Below are positions 29,097 to 39,009 of a DNA stretch of 64,000 nucleotides, in pieces; the first letter of the stretch is position 1; each line of letters opens with the position of its first letter. The DNA is taken from the NCBI GenBank assembly GCA_003281525.1, contig QCBT01000006.1, positions 1 to 64,000 on the forward strand. Reading direction: 5' to 3'. The position numbers and the translations under genes were made by a program. Under the pieces are notes generated by a model that was given only the letters and a program-made list of their open reading frames with translations, was not told where the DNA came from and did no database searches. Source of the stretch: Prochlorococcus sp. AG-347-J06 (GTDB lineage: Bacteria; Cyanobacteriota; Cyanobacteriia; PCC-6307; Cyanobiaceae).

Positions 29097-29141
29097 GGAA
29101 GTTTAAATTTTGAACAGAACTTCAATCGCTTTGTACTAATT

Positions 29142-30707
29142 ATGAACGAAATTGAATGGCCAACAATTGACTCTAAACATTTAATTGTTGATTCAAAGCA
29201 AATGTTGATATTAGAGAAAGAAATGTTTTCTGATGGAATGCCTCAAGAAGCATTGATGGAAAAAGCTGGTATTCAAATTAGTAGATGGCTCTTGAAAAGG
29301 AAACCTCTTCTAAAGTATGGAATAACTGTTTTTATGGGTCCTGGGCATAATGGTGGAGATGGTGCAGTAATAGCTAGAGAGCTTTTTTTGAAAGGTTTTT
29401 TTGTAAAGGTATGGTGTCCATTCCCGATAAAAAAAACATTAACAAATAACCACCTTAATTATCTTACATCTATTGGTGTTACAAAATTAGTAGATCCCCC
29501 TGATGCAAATGGTAAAGAACTTTGGATTGATGCGGTTTTTGGTAATAATCAAACAAGAAAAGTTGATAATAAATTAATTAAACTTTTTAATCAAAAGTTT
29601 CATAACAAATATGGCAAGGTAATAAGTATTGATATTCCAACAGGATTATGTCCTGATAAAGGAGAGCCTTTTTTAAATAACGCAGTAAAGGCAGACTATA
29701 CATTGGCAATTGGTCTTAATAAGATTGGGTTGACGCAAGATTCTGCATTACCTTTTATTGGCGAATTGCACCACATAGATGTTGGAGTACCTATTAGTAA
29801 ACTGTCCTTAATTGATAAAAAGATTTTTAAGGTTACGTACAAAGATGTAAAAAATATTGATTTACCTTCTTTACCAAAAAATTCGAACAAATATAAAAGA
29901 GGTAGAACATTATTAATAGCTGGAAGTGAAAAATATCCTGGTGCTGCATACTTAGCATTAAAAGGAGCGATATCAAGTGGAGCAGGCTATATCTCGGCTG
30001 TCCTGCCTGAGTTAGTTGCTGAATCTATTTGGCAAGTTGCTCCAGAAATAGTTTTAAAGAATACTATGCAATCTAATCAAAATGGGAATTCAGCTTTATT
30101 TAGTGCATTAAAGAATATTGATTTAAGTTCGTTTGATTCAGTAGCTGTCGGCCCAGGAATAGGAATTGATAATGATGATTGGCAAAAATCAAAAGACTAT
30201 CTTATGGATTATGGAGGGTTATTGATCTTGGATGCAGATGCACTTAATAGAATTTCAGAATCTAAGTTAGGGTCAAATTTCTTTTTAAAGAGAAAATTTA
30301 AAACATGGATTACACCACATGGTAAAGAATTTCGAAGGTTATTCCCTCATATCAATTCTCATAACAATTTAGGGCTAGCTTTTGATGCAGCAAAAGAATT
30401 TAACATTAGTATTTTATTTAAGGGAGCTAACAGCATAGTTGCTGATAGTAAAAAAGTTTGGCAACTTTTCGGAACCGATTCACAGACAGCTCGAGCTGGT
30501 TTAGGTGATCTTTTATGTGGTTTTGTCGCTGGCAGTTCTGCGATTGATTTAACCTTTTCTAAAAATATAACAACAGATTTTTTTGCTAAATACGTACTTT
30601 TGCATTCATTTGCTGCATCAAAGTGCAAAAAAGGGTCAAATGCTTCTGCTATTGGTGACGAATTGTCAAAATTAATGAGAAATATAAAAATGAGACAAAT
30701 ATCTTGA
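29142..30707 (+). CDS. nnrDE: bifunctional NAD(P)H-hydrate epimerase / ADP- or ATP-dependent dehydratase
   Basis: A 521-residue two-domain repair protein. The N-terminal YjeF_N epimerase domain has MGPGHNGGDGAVIARE and SIDIPTGLCPDKGEP. The C-terminal ribokinase-like dehydratase domain has LIAGSEKYPGAAYLALKGA, VAVGPGIGID, LDADALN and ARAGLGDLLCGFVAG. Together they restore hydrated NADH and NADPH. Fusion of the two activities is common in bacteria. ATG start. Cytoplasmic. Confidence 0.94.
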   Translation: MNEIEWPTIDSKHLIVDSKQMLILEKEMFSDGMPQEALMEKAGIQISRWLLKRKPLLKYGITVFMGPGHNGGDGAVIARELFLKGFFVKVWCPFPIKKTLTNNHLNYLTSIGVTKLVDPPDANGKELWIDAVFGNNQTRKVDNKLIKLFNQKFHNKYGKVISIDIPTGLCPDKGEPFLNNAVKADYTLAIGLNKIGLTQDSALPFIGELHHIDVGVPISKLSLIDKKIFKVTYKDVKNIDLPSLPKNSNKYKRGRTLLIAGSEKYPGAAYLALKGAISSGAGYISAVLPELVAESIWQVAPEIVLKNTMQSNQNGNSALFSALKNIDLSSFDSVAVGPGIGIDNDDWQKSKDYLMDYGGLLILDADALNRISESKLGSNFFLKRKFKTWITPHGKEFRRLFPHINSHNNLGLAFDAAKEFNISILFKGANSIVADSKKVWQLFGTDSQTARAGLGDLLCGFVAGSSAIDLTFSKNITTDFFAKYVLLHSFAASKCKKGSNASAIGDELSKLMRNIKMRQIS

Positions 30708-30847
30708 AAGAAACAATTTAAGAGAGTTATTTATAGTTTTAAACACATAAGTGTACAAATATAACTTGAAATCTGAAGCGCGCATTAAATATTTGGCTAT
30801 TTCTTTAAAAGTGTAGGAGAGTTTTATTACCTAAATTAGGTCAAAGT

Positions 30848-31789
30848 ATGGTTTCATCATTAGCAACACATGCAGAACAACCCAAAAGGAGAAGTAATGA
30901 TCCAATTAGTTGGTACTTGCAGAATATCGGGAGAGTTCCTTTATTAACACCTGCCGAAGAGATTGAATTGGGTAACCAAGTCCAAAAGATGATGATTCTT
31001 ACAGAAGATGGACAATTAAATGAAAAAACTAATGAATTTACAATTCAGCAAAAAAGAACTATAAAAATTGGTCGAAGAGCTAAAGAAAGAATGATGAAAG
31101 CCAATTTAAGATTAGTTGTTAGTGTGGCAAAAAAATATCAAGGTAAAGGATTGGAACTTCTTGATTTAGTACAGGAAGGTTCTCTAGGGTTAGAGAGGGC
31201 TGTTGAAAAATTTGACCCTACAAGAGGATATAAGTTTTCTACTTATGCCTTTTGGTGGATTAGACAGAGTATGACAAGAGCAATTGCCTGTCAATCAAGA
31301 ACAATCCGTTTACCTGTTCACTTAAGTGAAAGGTTAGCTTCTATTAGAAAAGTTAGTAGAGATTTGGCTCATAAGCTTGGTGCAATGCCAAGCAGAATTG
31401 AAATTGCAGAGGCAATGGAAATTGATGTTGAAGAATTGGATTCTGTTTTAAGACAAGCTTTATCGACAAGTAGTTTAGATGCTCCAGTAAATGGTGATGA
31501 TGGCAGGAGTTTTTTAGGTGATTTAATTGCAGATAGTAATAATGAAGAGCCTTTAGATCAAGTTGAACAAAAAATGCATCAAGAGCAACTTGGTAAATGG
31601 TTAAGTCATTTAAGCGAGCAAGAACAACATGTTCTCAAACTAAGGTTTGGACTTGATGCAAATGAGAGACATACGCTTGCAGAAATTGGAAGATTATTAG
31701 AAGTTTCAAGAGAAAGAGTAAGACAAGTTGAACTTAAGGCACTAAGAAAATTAAGGAATTTAACCAGAAAATTGCCTAGCGGTATTTAA
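30848..31789 (+). CDS. group 2 RNA polymerase sigma-70 factor
   Basis: A 313-residue sigma-70 family protein. Region 1.2 is DPISWYLQNIGRVPLLTPAEEIEL; region 2 includes NLRLVVSVAKKYQGKGLELLDL and the -10-reading DPTRGYKFSTYAFWWIRQSM; region 3 follows; region 4.2 has the helix-turn-helix TLAEIGRLLEVSRERVRQVE. It lacks the long N-terminal region 1.1, so it is a group 2 (non-essential, primary-like) factor of the cyanobacterial kind; which paralogue cannot be told. ATG start. It ends 1 base before the convergent pdhA. Confidence 0.93.
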   Translation: MVSSLATHAEQPKRRSNDPISWYLQNIGRVPLLTPAEEIELGNQVQKMMILTEDGQLNEKTNEFTIQQKRTIKIGRRAKERMMKANLRLVVSVAKKYQGKGLELLDLVQEGSLGLERAVEKFDPTRGYKFSTYAFWWIRQSMTRAIACQSRTIRLPVHLSERLASIRKVSRDLAHKLGAMPSRIEIAEAMEIDVEELDSVLRQALSTSSLDAPVNGDDGRSFLGDLIADSNNEEPLDQVEQKMHQEQLGKWLSHLSEQEQHVLKLRFGLDANERHTLAEIGRLLEVSRERVRQVELKALRKLRNLTRKLPSGI

Positions 31790-31790
31790 T

Positions 31791-32864
31791 CTAATCTTCT
31801 GCCCAAATATATTTGGTTAATTCTTCTGAAGGAGGTTCAGGAGCTTCAATTGCATTTTTAACTGACTCAGATATCTCAGCATCAATTTTCTTTTCAATAA
31901 TTTTTAATTCTTCTTCCGTAGCAAATTTACCGTCAATAATTTCTTGAGCTAATTTCTTAATAGGATCTCTTTTTCCCCAAAACTCCTTCTCTTTTTCAGA
32001 CCTTAATTCATCTGGATCTGCAAGAGAATGCCCTCTATATCTATAAGTTAAACATTCTAAAAGTGTGGGACCTTCTCCTGCCCTAGCTCGCTCAATTGCT
32101 CTTTGTGCTGCCCCTCTTACTGCTAATACATCCATTCCATCAACTTCCTCGCCGTGCATGCCAAAAGCAGACGCTTTTCTCCAGATTTCAGGATTACTAG
32201 TAGCTCTATCATGAGCCATACCAATAGCCCATTTATTATTCTCAACTACAAAAATTATGGGTAATTTCCATAACTGGGCCATATTTAAACATTCAAAAAA
32301 CTGCCCATTATTGCAAGTCCCATCCCCAAAAAATGCTGCAGTTACAGCATCACTATTACTATTTCCAGCAACTTCCTTTTTGTATTTACTTGAAAAGGCT
32401 GCCCCTAAGGCAACTGGAATTCCCTCTCCAATAAATGCATATCCTCCGAGTAGGTGATGCTCTCTTGAAAATAAGTGCATGGATCCACCTCGGCCTTTGC
32501 TACAACCAGTGGATTTGCCAAAAAGTTCACTCATTACTTCAAATGAGGGAACACCCGCACTTAGTGCATGAACATGATCGCGATAGGTACTACAAAACCA
32601 ATCATGTTTCTTTTTCATTGCGCCAATTACTCCCGTGCTTATAGCCTCTTGACCGTTATATAAATGAACGAAACCAAACATTTTTCCCCTGTAATACATT
32701 TCTGCACACTTATCTTCAAACCTACGACCAAGCGTCATGTCTTCATAAAGGAATAATCCTGTTTCTCTATCTAATTCGGCTTTTTTTATGTCTTGAAGAT
32801 TTGAGATTCTCTCTACGTGTGTTTCCAAGAAAAATACCTTAACGAAGTTTTGATTTGTTAACAT
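31791..32864 (-). CDS. pdhA: pyruvate dehydrogenase E1 component, alpha subunit
   Basis: A 357-residue thiamine diphosphate enzyme subunit. It shows [43 protein letters not shown] and the TPP/Mg motif [19 protein letters not shown], then the phosphorylation-loop-like [16 protein letters not shown]. It works with E1 beta and E2, not in this window, and with an E3 such as Lpd. The start used is the ATG at 32864; the family core begins near [12 protein letters not shown], so a slightly later start cannot be excluded. Confidence 0.94.
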   Translation of the reverse strand: MLTNQNFVKVFFLETHVERISNLQDIKKAELDRETGLFLYEDMTLGRRFEDKCAEMYYRGKMFGFVHLYNGQEAISTGVIGAMKKKHDWFCSTYRDHVHALSAGVPSFEVMSELFGKSTGCSKGRGGSMHLFSREHHLLGGYAFIGEGIPVALGAAFSSKYKKEVAGNSNSDAVTAAFFGDGTCNNGQFFECLNMAQLWKLPIIFVVENNKWAIGMAHDRATSNPEIWRKASAFGMHGEEVDGMDVLAVRGAAQRAIERARAGEGPTLLECLTYRYRGHSLADPDELRSEKEKEFWGKRDPIKKLAQEIIDGKFATEEELKIIEKKIDAEISESVKNAIEAPEPPSEELTKYIWAED

Positions 32865-32977
32865 TCTAAGCCGTGATGGGCGATTTTCATGATTTTTTTT
32901 AATAACTCTGTAAGACCTTGTGAAAAAAATTTTTAACTTGATAAAATTTGTCTAAGAATTTTTAATAGGATATTTGT

Positions 32978-35083
32978 TTGGAACTTCCTTTAGATCATTT
33001 TCGTTTAATTGGCGTAAGCCCCTCTGCAACTTCTGAGGAAATATTAAGGGCGTTTCAATTGCGGTTAGATAAAACACCTGATGAAGGTTTTACTTATGAA
33101 GTTTTAACCCAAAGATCTGAGCTGCTTCGCCTCACTGCCGATCTACTTACAGATCCAGAAAGCAGAAGAGAGTACGAAAATTTGTTATTAAATGGAAATT
33201 CTGGATTGGATTTTTCCTCAAATAGAGAAGTTGCAGGATTAATACTTCTTTGGGAATCAGGTTCACCAAAAGAAGCTTTTAAAATTACGAGAAAAGCATT
33301 GCAACCACCACAAACTCCAGCTTTAGGAAGTAGTAGAGAAGCTGATTTAACATTATTGGCGGCTTTAACAGCTAGAGATTCTGCAATTCAAGAACAACAG
33401 CTTAGATCCTATTCGAACGCGGCAGACTTTTTACATGAAGGTATACAACTTCTACAAAGAATGGGAAAGCTTGGAGAAAAAAGAAAAGAACTTGAAGAAG
33501 ATTTGGTTGCTTTGCTTCCTTACAGAATCCTAGATCTACTTAGTAGAGATCTAAATGATCAAGAGTCTCATAAAAAAGGTTTAAGTATGTTGGAAAATTT
33601 AATAATCAAAAGAGGTGGTTTGGAAGGTAAAAATAAATCTGAATATAAAGATTATTTAAATCAGCAAGAGTTTGAAGTTTTTTTTAAACAAATTAAGCCA
33701 TTTTTAACAGTGCAAGAACAGATTGATTTGTTTCTTGAATTACAAAAAAGAGGATCATTAGAAGCAGGTTTTTTAGCGTTTCTATCCTTAACAGCTATTG
33801 GTTTCTCTAGAAGAAAGCCAGAAAAATTATTTGAAGCGAGGAGAATTTTAAAGAAACTAAATTTTTCAGGTCTTGATTCAATGCCTCTAGTTGGTTGTTT
33901 AGATTTGCTTTTAGCTGATATTAACCAAGCCTCTGCAAGGTTTTCAAGTAGTTCTGATGAAAATTTACGAGATTGGCTTAATAATTATCCTGGAAATAAG
34001 TTAGAAGCGATATGTATTTTCTGTAAAAATTGGTTAGAGAATGATGTCTTAGTTGGGTATAGAGACATTGACTCAAAAGAGGTGGACTTAGATTCTTGGT
34101 TTGAAGATAGGGAAATTCAAGAATTTATTGAAAAATTAGAAAAGAAATCAAATAAAATTGCAATTAGATCAAATCTTCAAAACCAACAAACTGAGAAGGA
34201 ATCCTCCACAATAACGACTGAAGATTTTGATAATATATTGGGGAATATTGATGAAAGGAGATTACCTTGGCCTGGTGGCATAAAACAAGGCTATGAAAAG
34301 GTTGAGACCAAAGAAATAGAATTCAATGAGGAATACTTTAAGAAAAAACCAATTGAGTTTTATAATTTTTTAATTGAAAAAATTGCTGAATTAAAGTTTA
34401 GTTTTGGGGAATTCTTAAAGGATAAAGAGATAATTAATCGGTCGCCGTATTTAATTTATATCTATGCGTTTTTGATCTTATTTGCATTTGGTATTGGTAT
34501 TGGATTTTTAAGAAATAATTTTAAAAAATCAATCCAGGATGAATCTATTGTTGAAAAACCTTTAATTGCAAAAGATAAAAATCAAAAGATTAGTGAGATA
34601 GATATTATTCAAGAAATAAAAAAAAATCCTTCAAGTAAATTGAATTCTATTTCTGAGAAATCTACTTCAATTATTTCCTATGAATTCAAAGAACTTAATA
34701 CTGCTTCACCTTCTTTGGAAGATATTAGGAATTTAATTAATGGATGGCTTCTTAATAAAAGTAATTACTTAGCGGGAAAGGGTGAAATTAATCTTTCTAA
34801 GATTGTTAGTAAAGGTCTAATTGATCGAACAATTGAAGAAAGACAGAACGATATCAAGAAAGGAATTTATAAGGAGATTAATTCCCAAATACTTAAAATT
34901 GATTTGGAATCGCAAACTTCATCTCGGATAGTTGTTTTAGTAGAGTTGAATTATCTTGAGAGGTTAGTAAAGAATTCTGGAGAATTTATTAATGAAACAT
35001 CTTTAAATCCCCTTAAAGTTAAATATATTTTGGGTTTTTCAAATAAATCGTGGAAATTGGTTGATTTCGTGAGTGGCTTGTAA
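32978..35083 (+). CDS. ftn2: cell division protein Ftn2 (ZipN/ARC6 homologue)
   Basis: A 701-residue protein with a J-like N-terminal domain (LDHFRLIGVSPSATSEEILRA, DLLTDPESRREYENLL), a long helical region, one membrane helix at about 488-510 (YLIYIYAFLILFAFGIGIGF) and a C-terminal domain of the ARC6/IMS type ending near KYILGFSNKSWKLVDFVSGL. This matches cyanobacterial Ftn2, which tethers FtsZ to the membrane, and chloroplast ARC6. TTG start at 32978. It is 47 bases upstream of ffh on the same strand. Confidence 0.92.
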   Translation: MELPLDHFRLIGVSPSATSEEILRAFQLRLDKTPDEGFTYEVLTQRSELLRLTADLLTDPESRREYENLLLNGNSGLDFSSNREVAGLILLWESGSPKEAFKITRKALQPPQTPALGSSREADLTLLAALTARDSAIQEQQLRSYSNAADFLHEGIQLLQRMGKLGEKRKELEEDLVALLPYRILDLLSRDLNDQESHKKGLSMLENLIIKRGGLEGKNKSEYKDYLNQQEFEVFFKQIKPFLTVQEQIDLFLELQKRGSLEAGFLAFLSLTAIGFSRRKPEKLFEARRILKKLNFSGLDSMPLVGCLDLLLADINQASARFSSSSDENLRDWLNNYPGNKLEAICIFCKNWLENDVLVGYRDIDSKEVDLDSWFEDREIQEFIEKLEKKSNKIAIRSNLQNQQTEKESSTITTEDFDNILGNIDERRLPWPGGIKQGYEKVETKEIEFNEEYFKKKPIEFYNFLIEKIAELKFSFGEFLKDKEIINRSPYLIYIYAFLILFAFGIGIGFLRNNFKKSIQDESIVEKPLIAKDKNQKISEIDIIQEIKKNPSSKLNSISEKSTSIISYEFKELNTASPSLEDIRNLINGWLLNKSNYLAGKGEINLSKIVSKGLIDRTIEERQNDIKKGIYKEINSQILKIDLESQTSSRIVVLVELNYLERLVKNSGEFINETSLNPLKVKYILGFSNKSWKLVDFVSGL

Positions 35084-35130
35084 TTACAAACTTCAAGATC
35101 ATCTATAATAATTAAAAATACTTTTTAATA

Positions 35131-36735
35131 ATGTTTGATGAACTCTCGTCACGCTTTGAAGACGCAGTAAAGGGTTTAAGAGGCGAAGCAAAAATTAGTG
35201 AAAATAATATAAACGATGCCTTGAAGGAGGTAAAAAGAGCACTCCTTGATGCAGATGTTAGTTTGTCTGTTGTAAAAGAATTCATATCAGATGTCAAAGA
35301 TAAAGCTATTGGAGAAGAAGTAGTTAGGGGTGTAAACCCTGGTCAAAAATTTATTGAAGTTGTAAATAAAGAATTGATTAACATTATGGGGAATGAAAAT
35401 TCTCCATTAAACGAAAATGAAAATAGTCCTACAGTCATTTTGATGGCTGGACTTCAGGGAGCGGGTAAAACAACTGCAACAGGAAAATTAGGACTTTATT
35501 TAAAGGAAAAAGATAAAAAAGTTCTTTTGGTGGCTGCAGATATTTATCGACCAGCAGCTGTAGAGCAGCTTAAAACATTGGGAAGTCAATATGAATTGGA
35601 AGTTTTTTCAGCTAAAGAAAAAAATAGCAAACCAGAAGAAATAGCAAAGGAAGCATTGAATTTTGCTAGTGAAAATGATTTTAATTCGATAATTATTGAT
35701 ACCGCAGGAAGACTTCAAATTGATGATTCCATGATGAGTGAAATGGTTCGAATAAAAGAAGTTTCTAATCCTGATGAGGTTTTGCTTGTTGTTGATTCAA
35801 TGATTGGGCAAGAAGCTGCAGACTTAACAAAATCATTTCATGAAAAAGTAGGAATCACAGGGGCGATATTAACTAAGTTGGATGGTGACTCAAGAGGTGG
35901 AGCTGCTTTATCGATAAGAAAAATAAGTGGTAAACCAATCAAATTTATAGGTGTAGGTGAAAAGATAGAGGCATTGCAACCATTTCATCCAGAGAGAATG
36001 GCCAGCAGAATTTTAGGCATGGGCGATGTATTGACACTTGTTGAAAAAGCACAAAAAGAAGTTGAACTTGCTGATGCAGAAGCGATGCAAAAGAAACTTC
36101 AAGAAGCGACTTTTGATTTTAATGATTTTGTAAAGCAAATGAGATTAATTAAAAGAATGGGTTCACTTGGTGGCTTGATTAAATTGATTCCTGGAATGAA
36201 TAAAATAGATGATGGGATGATAAAAGATGGAGAAGATCAACTTAAGAAAATAGAATCTATGATCTCGTCAATGACTCTTGAGGAGAAACAAAAACCCGAA
36301 GTTCTTGCCGCTCACCCCTCAAGAAGACAAAGAATCGCTCAAGGTAGCGGTTATGAAGCAAAAGATGTAGATAAAGTTTTAGCCGATTTTCAAAGAATGA
36401 GAGGTTTTATGAAACAAATGTCTAACGGAGGAATGCCAGGAATGGGAGGAATGCCAGGAATGGGAGGAATGCCAGGAATGGGAGGAATGCCAGGAATGGG
36501 AGGAATGCCAGGAATGGGAGGAATGCCAGGAATGGGAGGAATGCCAGGAATGGGAGGAATGCCAGGAATGGGAGGAATGCCAGGAATGGGAGGAATGCGA
36601 GGAATGGGAGGAATGCCAGGAATGGGAGGAATGCCAGGAATGGGAGGAATGCCAGGAATGGGAGGTATGAGTGGTAATAAGCCAATGAAAAAACAAAAAA
36701 ATAATAAAAAGAAAAAAGGTTTTGCAGATTTATAG
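35131..36735 (+). CDS. ffh: signal recognition particle protein Ffh (SRP54), with expanded C-terminal repeat
   Basis: A 534-residue GTPase that with the SRP RNA (8458-8551) targets nascent membrane proteins. It has the N domain, then G domain motifs GLQGAGKTTATGKL, DTAGRLQ, TKLDGDSRGGAA and GVGEKIEAL, then the M domain with FVKQMRLIKRMGSLGGLIKLIPG and HPSRRQRIAQGSG. The methionine/glycine tail common in Ffh is here enlarged to a tandem hexapeptide array (residues 435-512), followed by a basic Lys/Asn tail. ATG start; rpsP follows. Confidence 0.97.
   Translation: MFDELSSRFEDAVKGLRGEAKISENNINDALKEVKRALLDADVSLSVVKEFISDVKDKAIGEEVVRGVNPGQKFIEVVNKELINIMGNENSPLNENENSPTVILMAGLQGAGKTTATGKLGLYLKEKDKKVLLVAADIYRPAAVEQLKTLGSQYELEVFSAKEKNSKPEEIAKEALNFASENDFNSIIIDTAGRLQIDDSMMSEMVRIKEVSNPDEVLLVVDSMIGQEAADLTKSFHEKVGITGAILTKLDGDSRGGAALSIRKISGKPIKFIGVGEKIEALQPFHPERMASRILGMGDVLTLVEKAQKEVELADAEAMQKKLQEATFDFNDFVKQMRLIKRMGSLGGLIKLIPGMNKIDDGMIKDGEDQLKKIESMISSMTLEEKQKPEVLAAHPSRRQRIAQGSGYEAKDVDKVLADFQRMRGFMKQMSNGGMPGMGGMPGMGGMPGMGGMPGMGGMPGMGGMPGMGGMPGMGGMPGMGGMPGMGGMRGMGGMPGMGGMPGMGGMPGMGGMSGNKPMKKQKNNKKKKGFADL
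36433..36666 (+). repeat. 18-bp tandem repeat within ffh (13 units)
   Basis: Thirteen head-to-tail copies of ATGCCAGGAATGGGAGGA encode Met-Pro-Gly-Met-Gly-Gly; the tenth differs by one base (ATGCGA, giving Met-Arg). A degenerate unit (ATGAGTGG) follows. The copies are otherwise identical at the DNA level, including third codon positions, which indicates recent expansion by slippage or unequal recombination rather than selection on protein alone. Unit length is a multiple of 3, so copy changes keep the frame. Confidence 0.97.
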
Positions 36736-36789
36736 TTTCTATATTTTTACCTTTAAATGATATTATTATTTAAAACGCACTAATTTAAG

Positions 36790-37155
36790 ATGATTAAATT
36801 GCGCCTTAAGCGCTTTGGAAAGAAAAAAGAGGCAAGTTTCAGAATTGTTGCATGCAATAGTACTTCCAGAAGAGATGGTAGACCCCTGCAAGAACTAGGT
36901 TTTTATAATCCAAGAACTAAGGAAACCAGGCTTGACACAGAAGCTTTAAGAACAAGACTTACTCAGGGTGCTCAGCCAACTGATGTTGTAAGAACTTTAC
37001 TAGAAAAGGGAGGTCTATTAGAAAAAACAGAAAGACCCTCTATCGCAATTGGTAAAGCAAAGTTAGAGAAGGAAAAAATAGCTAAGTCTAAAACTAAAGA
37101 CGAAGAAAATGATAGTAGTAAAATTGAAAGCGAGGGTAATGGAGCTGAAAGCTAG
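36790..37155 (+). CDS. rpsP: 30S ribosomal protein S16
   Basis: A 121-residue protein. The first 80 residues or so are standard S16 ([56 protein letters not shown]), binding 16S rRNA in early 30S assembly. The rest is a Lys/Glu/Ser-rich C-terminal extension that is probably disordered. ATG start, 54 bases after ffh, a gene order (ffh-rpsP) seen in many bacteria. Confidence 0.96.
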   Translation: MIKLRLKRFGKKKEASFRIVACNSTSRRDGRPLQELGFYNPRTKETRLDTEALRTRLTQGAQPTDVVRTLLEKGGLLEKTERPSIAIGKAKLEKEKIAKSKTKDEENDSSKIESEGNGAES

Positions 37156-37191
37156 TGGGTTGATAAATTTTTATTCTTATTCAATAACTAG

Positions 37192-38148
37192 ATGAAGGAA
37201 GTTTCCAAAACTGGTCACTTCAAAATAGATTTGCCAAGCTCTGATGCCGCTACAGCATTATCTGGACCTGGTAATTCTTTCTTAAAAAAATTTGAGTCTC
37301 TTACAGGAGTTTCTTTAACTATAAGAGGTTTACAACTTGAAATGAATGGTGTCATATCTAAAATTGAGAGAGCCTCAGCATTAGTAGAACTAACAAGACC
37401 AATTTGGGAACAAGGGTTAGAAGTCCCAGAGGTAGATCTTAAAGCGGCTTTAAGTTCTTTAAATATGGGCGAATCGTCTTCACATGCTGAACTAGGAAAA
37501 AAAATCCTTGCGCGTTCCAAAGAAGGAAGATATTTAAGACCAAGAACTATAAGGCAAAAAGAATATGTTGAATCAATTGAAAACTTTGATCTTACCTTTG
37601 CGATTGGTCCAGCTGGAACTGGTAAGACATTTTTAGCAACTGTTTGCGCGGCACGACTATTGAACGAGAAAAAAATTGAAAAAATTGTTTTAACCAGACC
37701 AGCTGTAGAAGCTGGTGAAAGTTTGGGATTCCTACCTGGTGATTTGCAACAAAAAGTAGATCCATATTTAAGACCCCTATTTGATTCTTTACATAGTATT
37801 TTCGGGATTGACAGAACAAATTCGCTAATTGATAAGGGTATTATTGAAGTTGCTCCTTTGGCATTTATGAGAGGCAGAACCTTAGACAACTCCTTAGTTA
37901 TCCTAGATGAAGCACAAAATACTACTTGCTCCCAAATGAGAATGTTTTTGACCAGATTAGGAGAGAGATCAAAAATGGTTGTAAATGGAGATATTACACA
38001 AATTGATTTAAAAAAAGATCAGGAAAGCGGCCTCATCGAAGCATCGAGAATTTTCTCTGAAACTCAAGGTATAAAATTTTGTTATCTAACTGTTGAAGAT
38101 GTAGTTCGTCATCCTTTAGTTCAGAAAATTATTGAGGCTTATCAATAA
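37192..38148 (+). CDS. PhoH family ATPase
   Basis: A 318-residue PhoH-like protein: a small N-terminal domain (LTIRGLQLEMNG) and a P-loop ATPase domain with Walker A AIGPAGTGKTFLATV, Walker B NSLVILDEAQNTTCSQMRMFLTR, and MVVNGDITQIDL. The family couples ATP hydrolysis to RNA-related functions (helicase/nuclease partners, ribosome maturation); the exact role in cyanobacteria is not settled. ATG start, 36 bases after rpsP on the same strand. A 224-codon open frame antisense to it is a shadow. Confidence 0.93.
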   Translation: MKEVSKTGHFKIDLPSSDAATALSGPGNSFLKKFESLTGVSLTIRGLQLEMNGVISKIERASALVELTRPIWEQGLEVPEVDLKAALSSLNMGESSSHAELGKKILARSKEGRYLRPRTIRQKEYVESIENFDLTFAIGPAGTGKTFLATVCAARLLNEKKIEKIVLTRPAVEAGESLGFLPGDLQQKVDPYLRPLFDSLHSIFGIDRTNSLIDKGIIEVAPLAFMRGRTLDNSLVILDEAQNTTCSQMRMFLTRLGERSKMVVNGDITQIDLKKDQESGLIEASRIFSETQGIKFCYLTVEDVVRHPLVQKIIEAYQ

Positions 38149-38221
38149 ATTTATAACTCTGGTGATCCGTACCCTGAAATTTTAAAAATCGAGTAGAATA
38201 AGACCATATTTAAAAAAGAAA

Positions 38222-38959
38222 ATGCCAGCAAGTAGTAATTTCAATCAAGCTATTCGTGAAGCACAAACTAGTTCAATTGTTGGACCTAATGTTGTTCAAA
38301 AAGCTTTACCTTACGTAGGTGGAGGTATGGTTCTAACTTCTTTAGGCGTTTTAGCCGGTGTCTCACTCATAGCAACAAATCCTGGACTTTTCCAGCCTCT
38401 TTCTATAGTTGCATTAATTGCAGAATTGATTTTGTTTTTTATAGCCACAAGTGCTGCAAATAATGCAAATAATGCGAAGGCTTTGCCTTTATTAACCGGT
38501 TTTAGCTTGTTAACTGGGTTCACCTTAAGTGGAATAGTTGCTTTAGCAATAGGAACAATTGGTATTGGTTCTGTTGGAACAGCTGCCTTAGCTACAGGTA
38601 TAACTTTTGTTATTGCCTCTTATACTGGCCAAAGAATGAGTGATAGTGTTGGTCAAGCACTTAGTGGGGTAGTTGGTCTTGGGTTGATAGGACTGCTCAT
38701 AGCAATGTTTGTCCAATTAATTGGAGGATTCTTTGCTCCAGGTGTTTTTGGAGGTTCAGGGCTCGAATTAATAATTGCAGGATTTGGAACTGTCTTATTC
38801 GTTGCAATGTCATTTGTGGATTTCTATACAATGCCAAGAAGATATAACGATGAGCAATACCTTGCAGGTGCTCTAGGTATGTATCTAACTTATATAAATC
38901 TTTTTGTTTTTATATTGAGATTAATGATTGCACTTCAAGGTGGTGGAAGAAGAGATTAA
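38222..38959 (+). CDS. Bax inhibitor-1/YccA-like membrane protein
   Basis: A 245-residue protein with about seven hydrophobic helices, from ALPYVGGGMVLTSLGVLAGVSL to YLTYINLFVFILRLMIAL. The LTGFTLSGI segment and the C-terminal FVDFYTMPRR...YLTYINLF fit the Bax1-I family, whose members form pH-sensitive leak channels for calcium in other organisms. Function in cyanobacteria is unknown. ATG start. It is followed by a strong terminator (38981-39009). Confidence 0.8.
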   Translation: MPASSNFNQAIREAQTSSIVGPNVVQKALPYVGGGMVLTSLGVLAGVSLIATNPGLFQPLSIVALIAELILFFIATSAANNANNAKALPLLTGFSLLTGFTLSGIVALAIGTIGIGSVGTAALATGITFVIASYTGQRMSDSVGQALSGVVGLGLIGLLIAMFVQLIGGFFAPGVFGGSGLELIIAGFGTVLFVAMSFVDFYTMPRRYNDEQYLAGALGMYLTYINLFVFILRLMIALQGGGRRD

Positions 38960-38980
38960 AATTATTTAATTGTCTTATTT

Positions 38981-39009
38981 AAAGCGTAGATTTACTTCTA
39001 CGCTTTTTT
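38981..39009 (+). terminator. rho-independent terminator of the Bax-inhibitor-like gene
   Basis: A perfect 10-bp stem, AAAGCGTAGA (38981-38990) with TCTACGCTTT (38997-39006), a 6-base loop and a run of six T (39004-39009). It is the clearest terminator in the window. On the opposite strand no T-run follows, so it acts for the plus strand. The stop codon of the convergent gene overlaps the T-run. Confidence 0.85.

Noticed and set aside
36433-36666. CRISPR array
   Set aside because: Units are contiguous without spacers and encode part of Ffh; no cas genes are present.
36379-36696. Open frames of 87-105 codons antisense to the ffh repeats (Ser-His-Trp and Phe-Leu-Ala-Pro repeats)
   Set aside because: They are the reverse reading of the 18-bp coding repeat; with a unit divisible by 3 any stop-free frame stays open. 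No start signal or family.
37215-37889. A 224-codon open frame antisense to phoH
   Set aside because: Codon pattern follows the real gene on the other strand, and the translated protein is rich in Ser/Leu/Pro without any recognisable domain.
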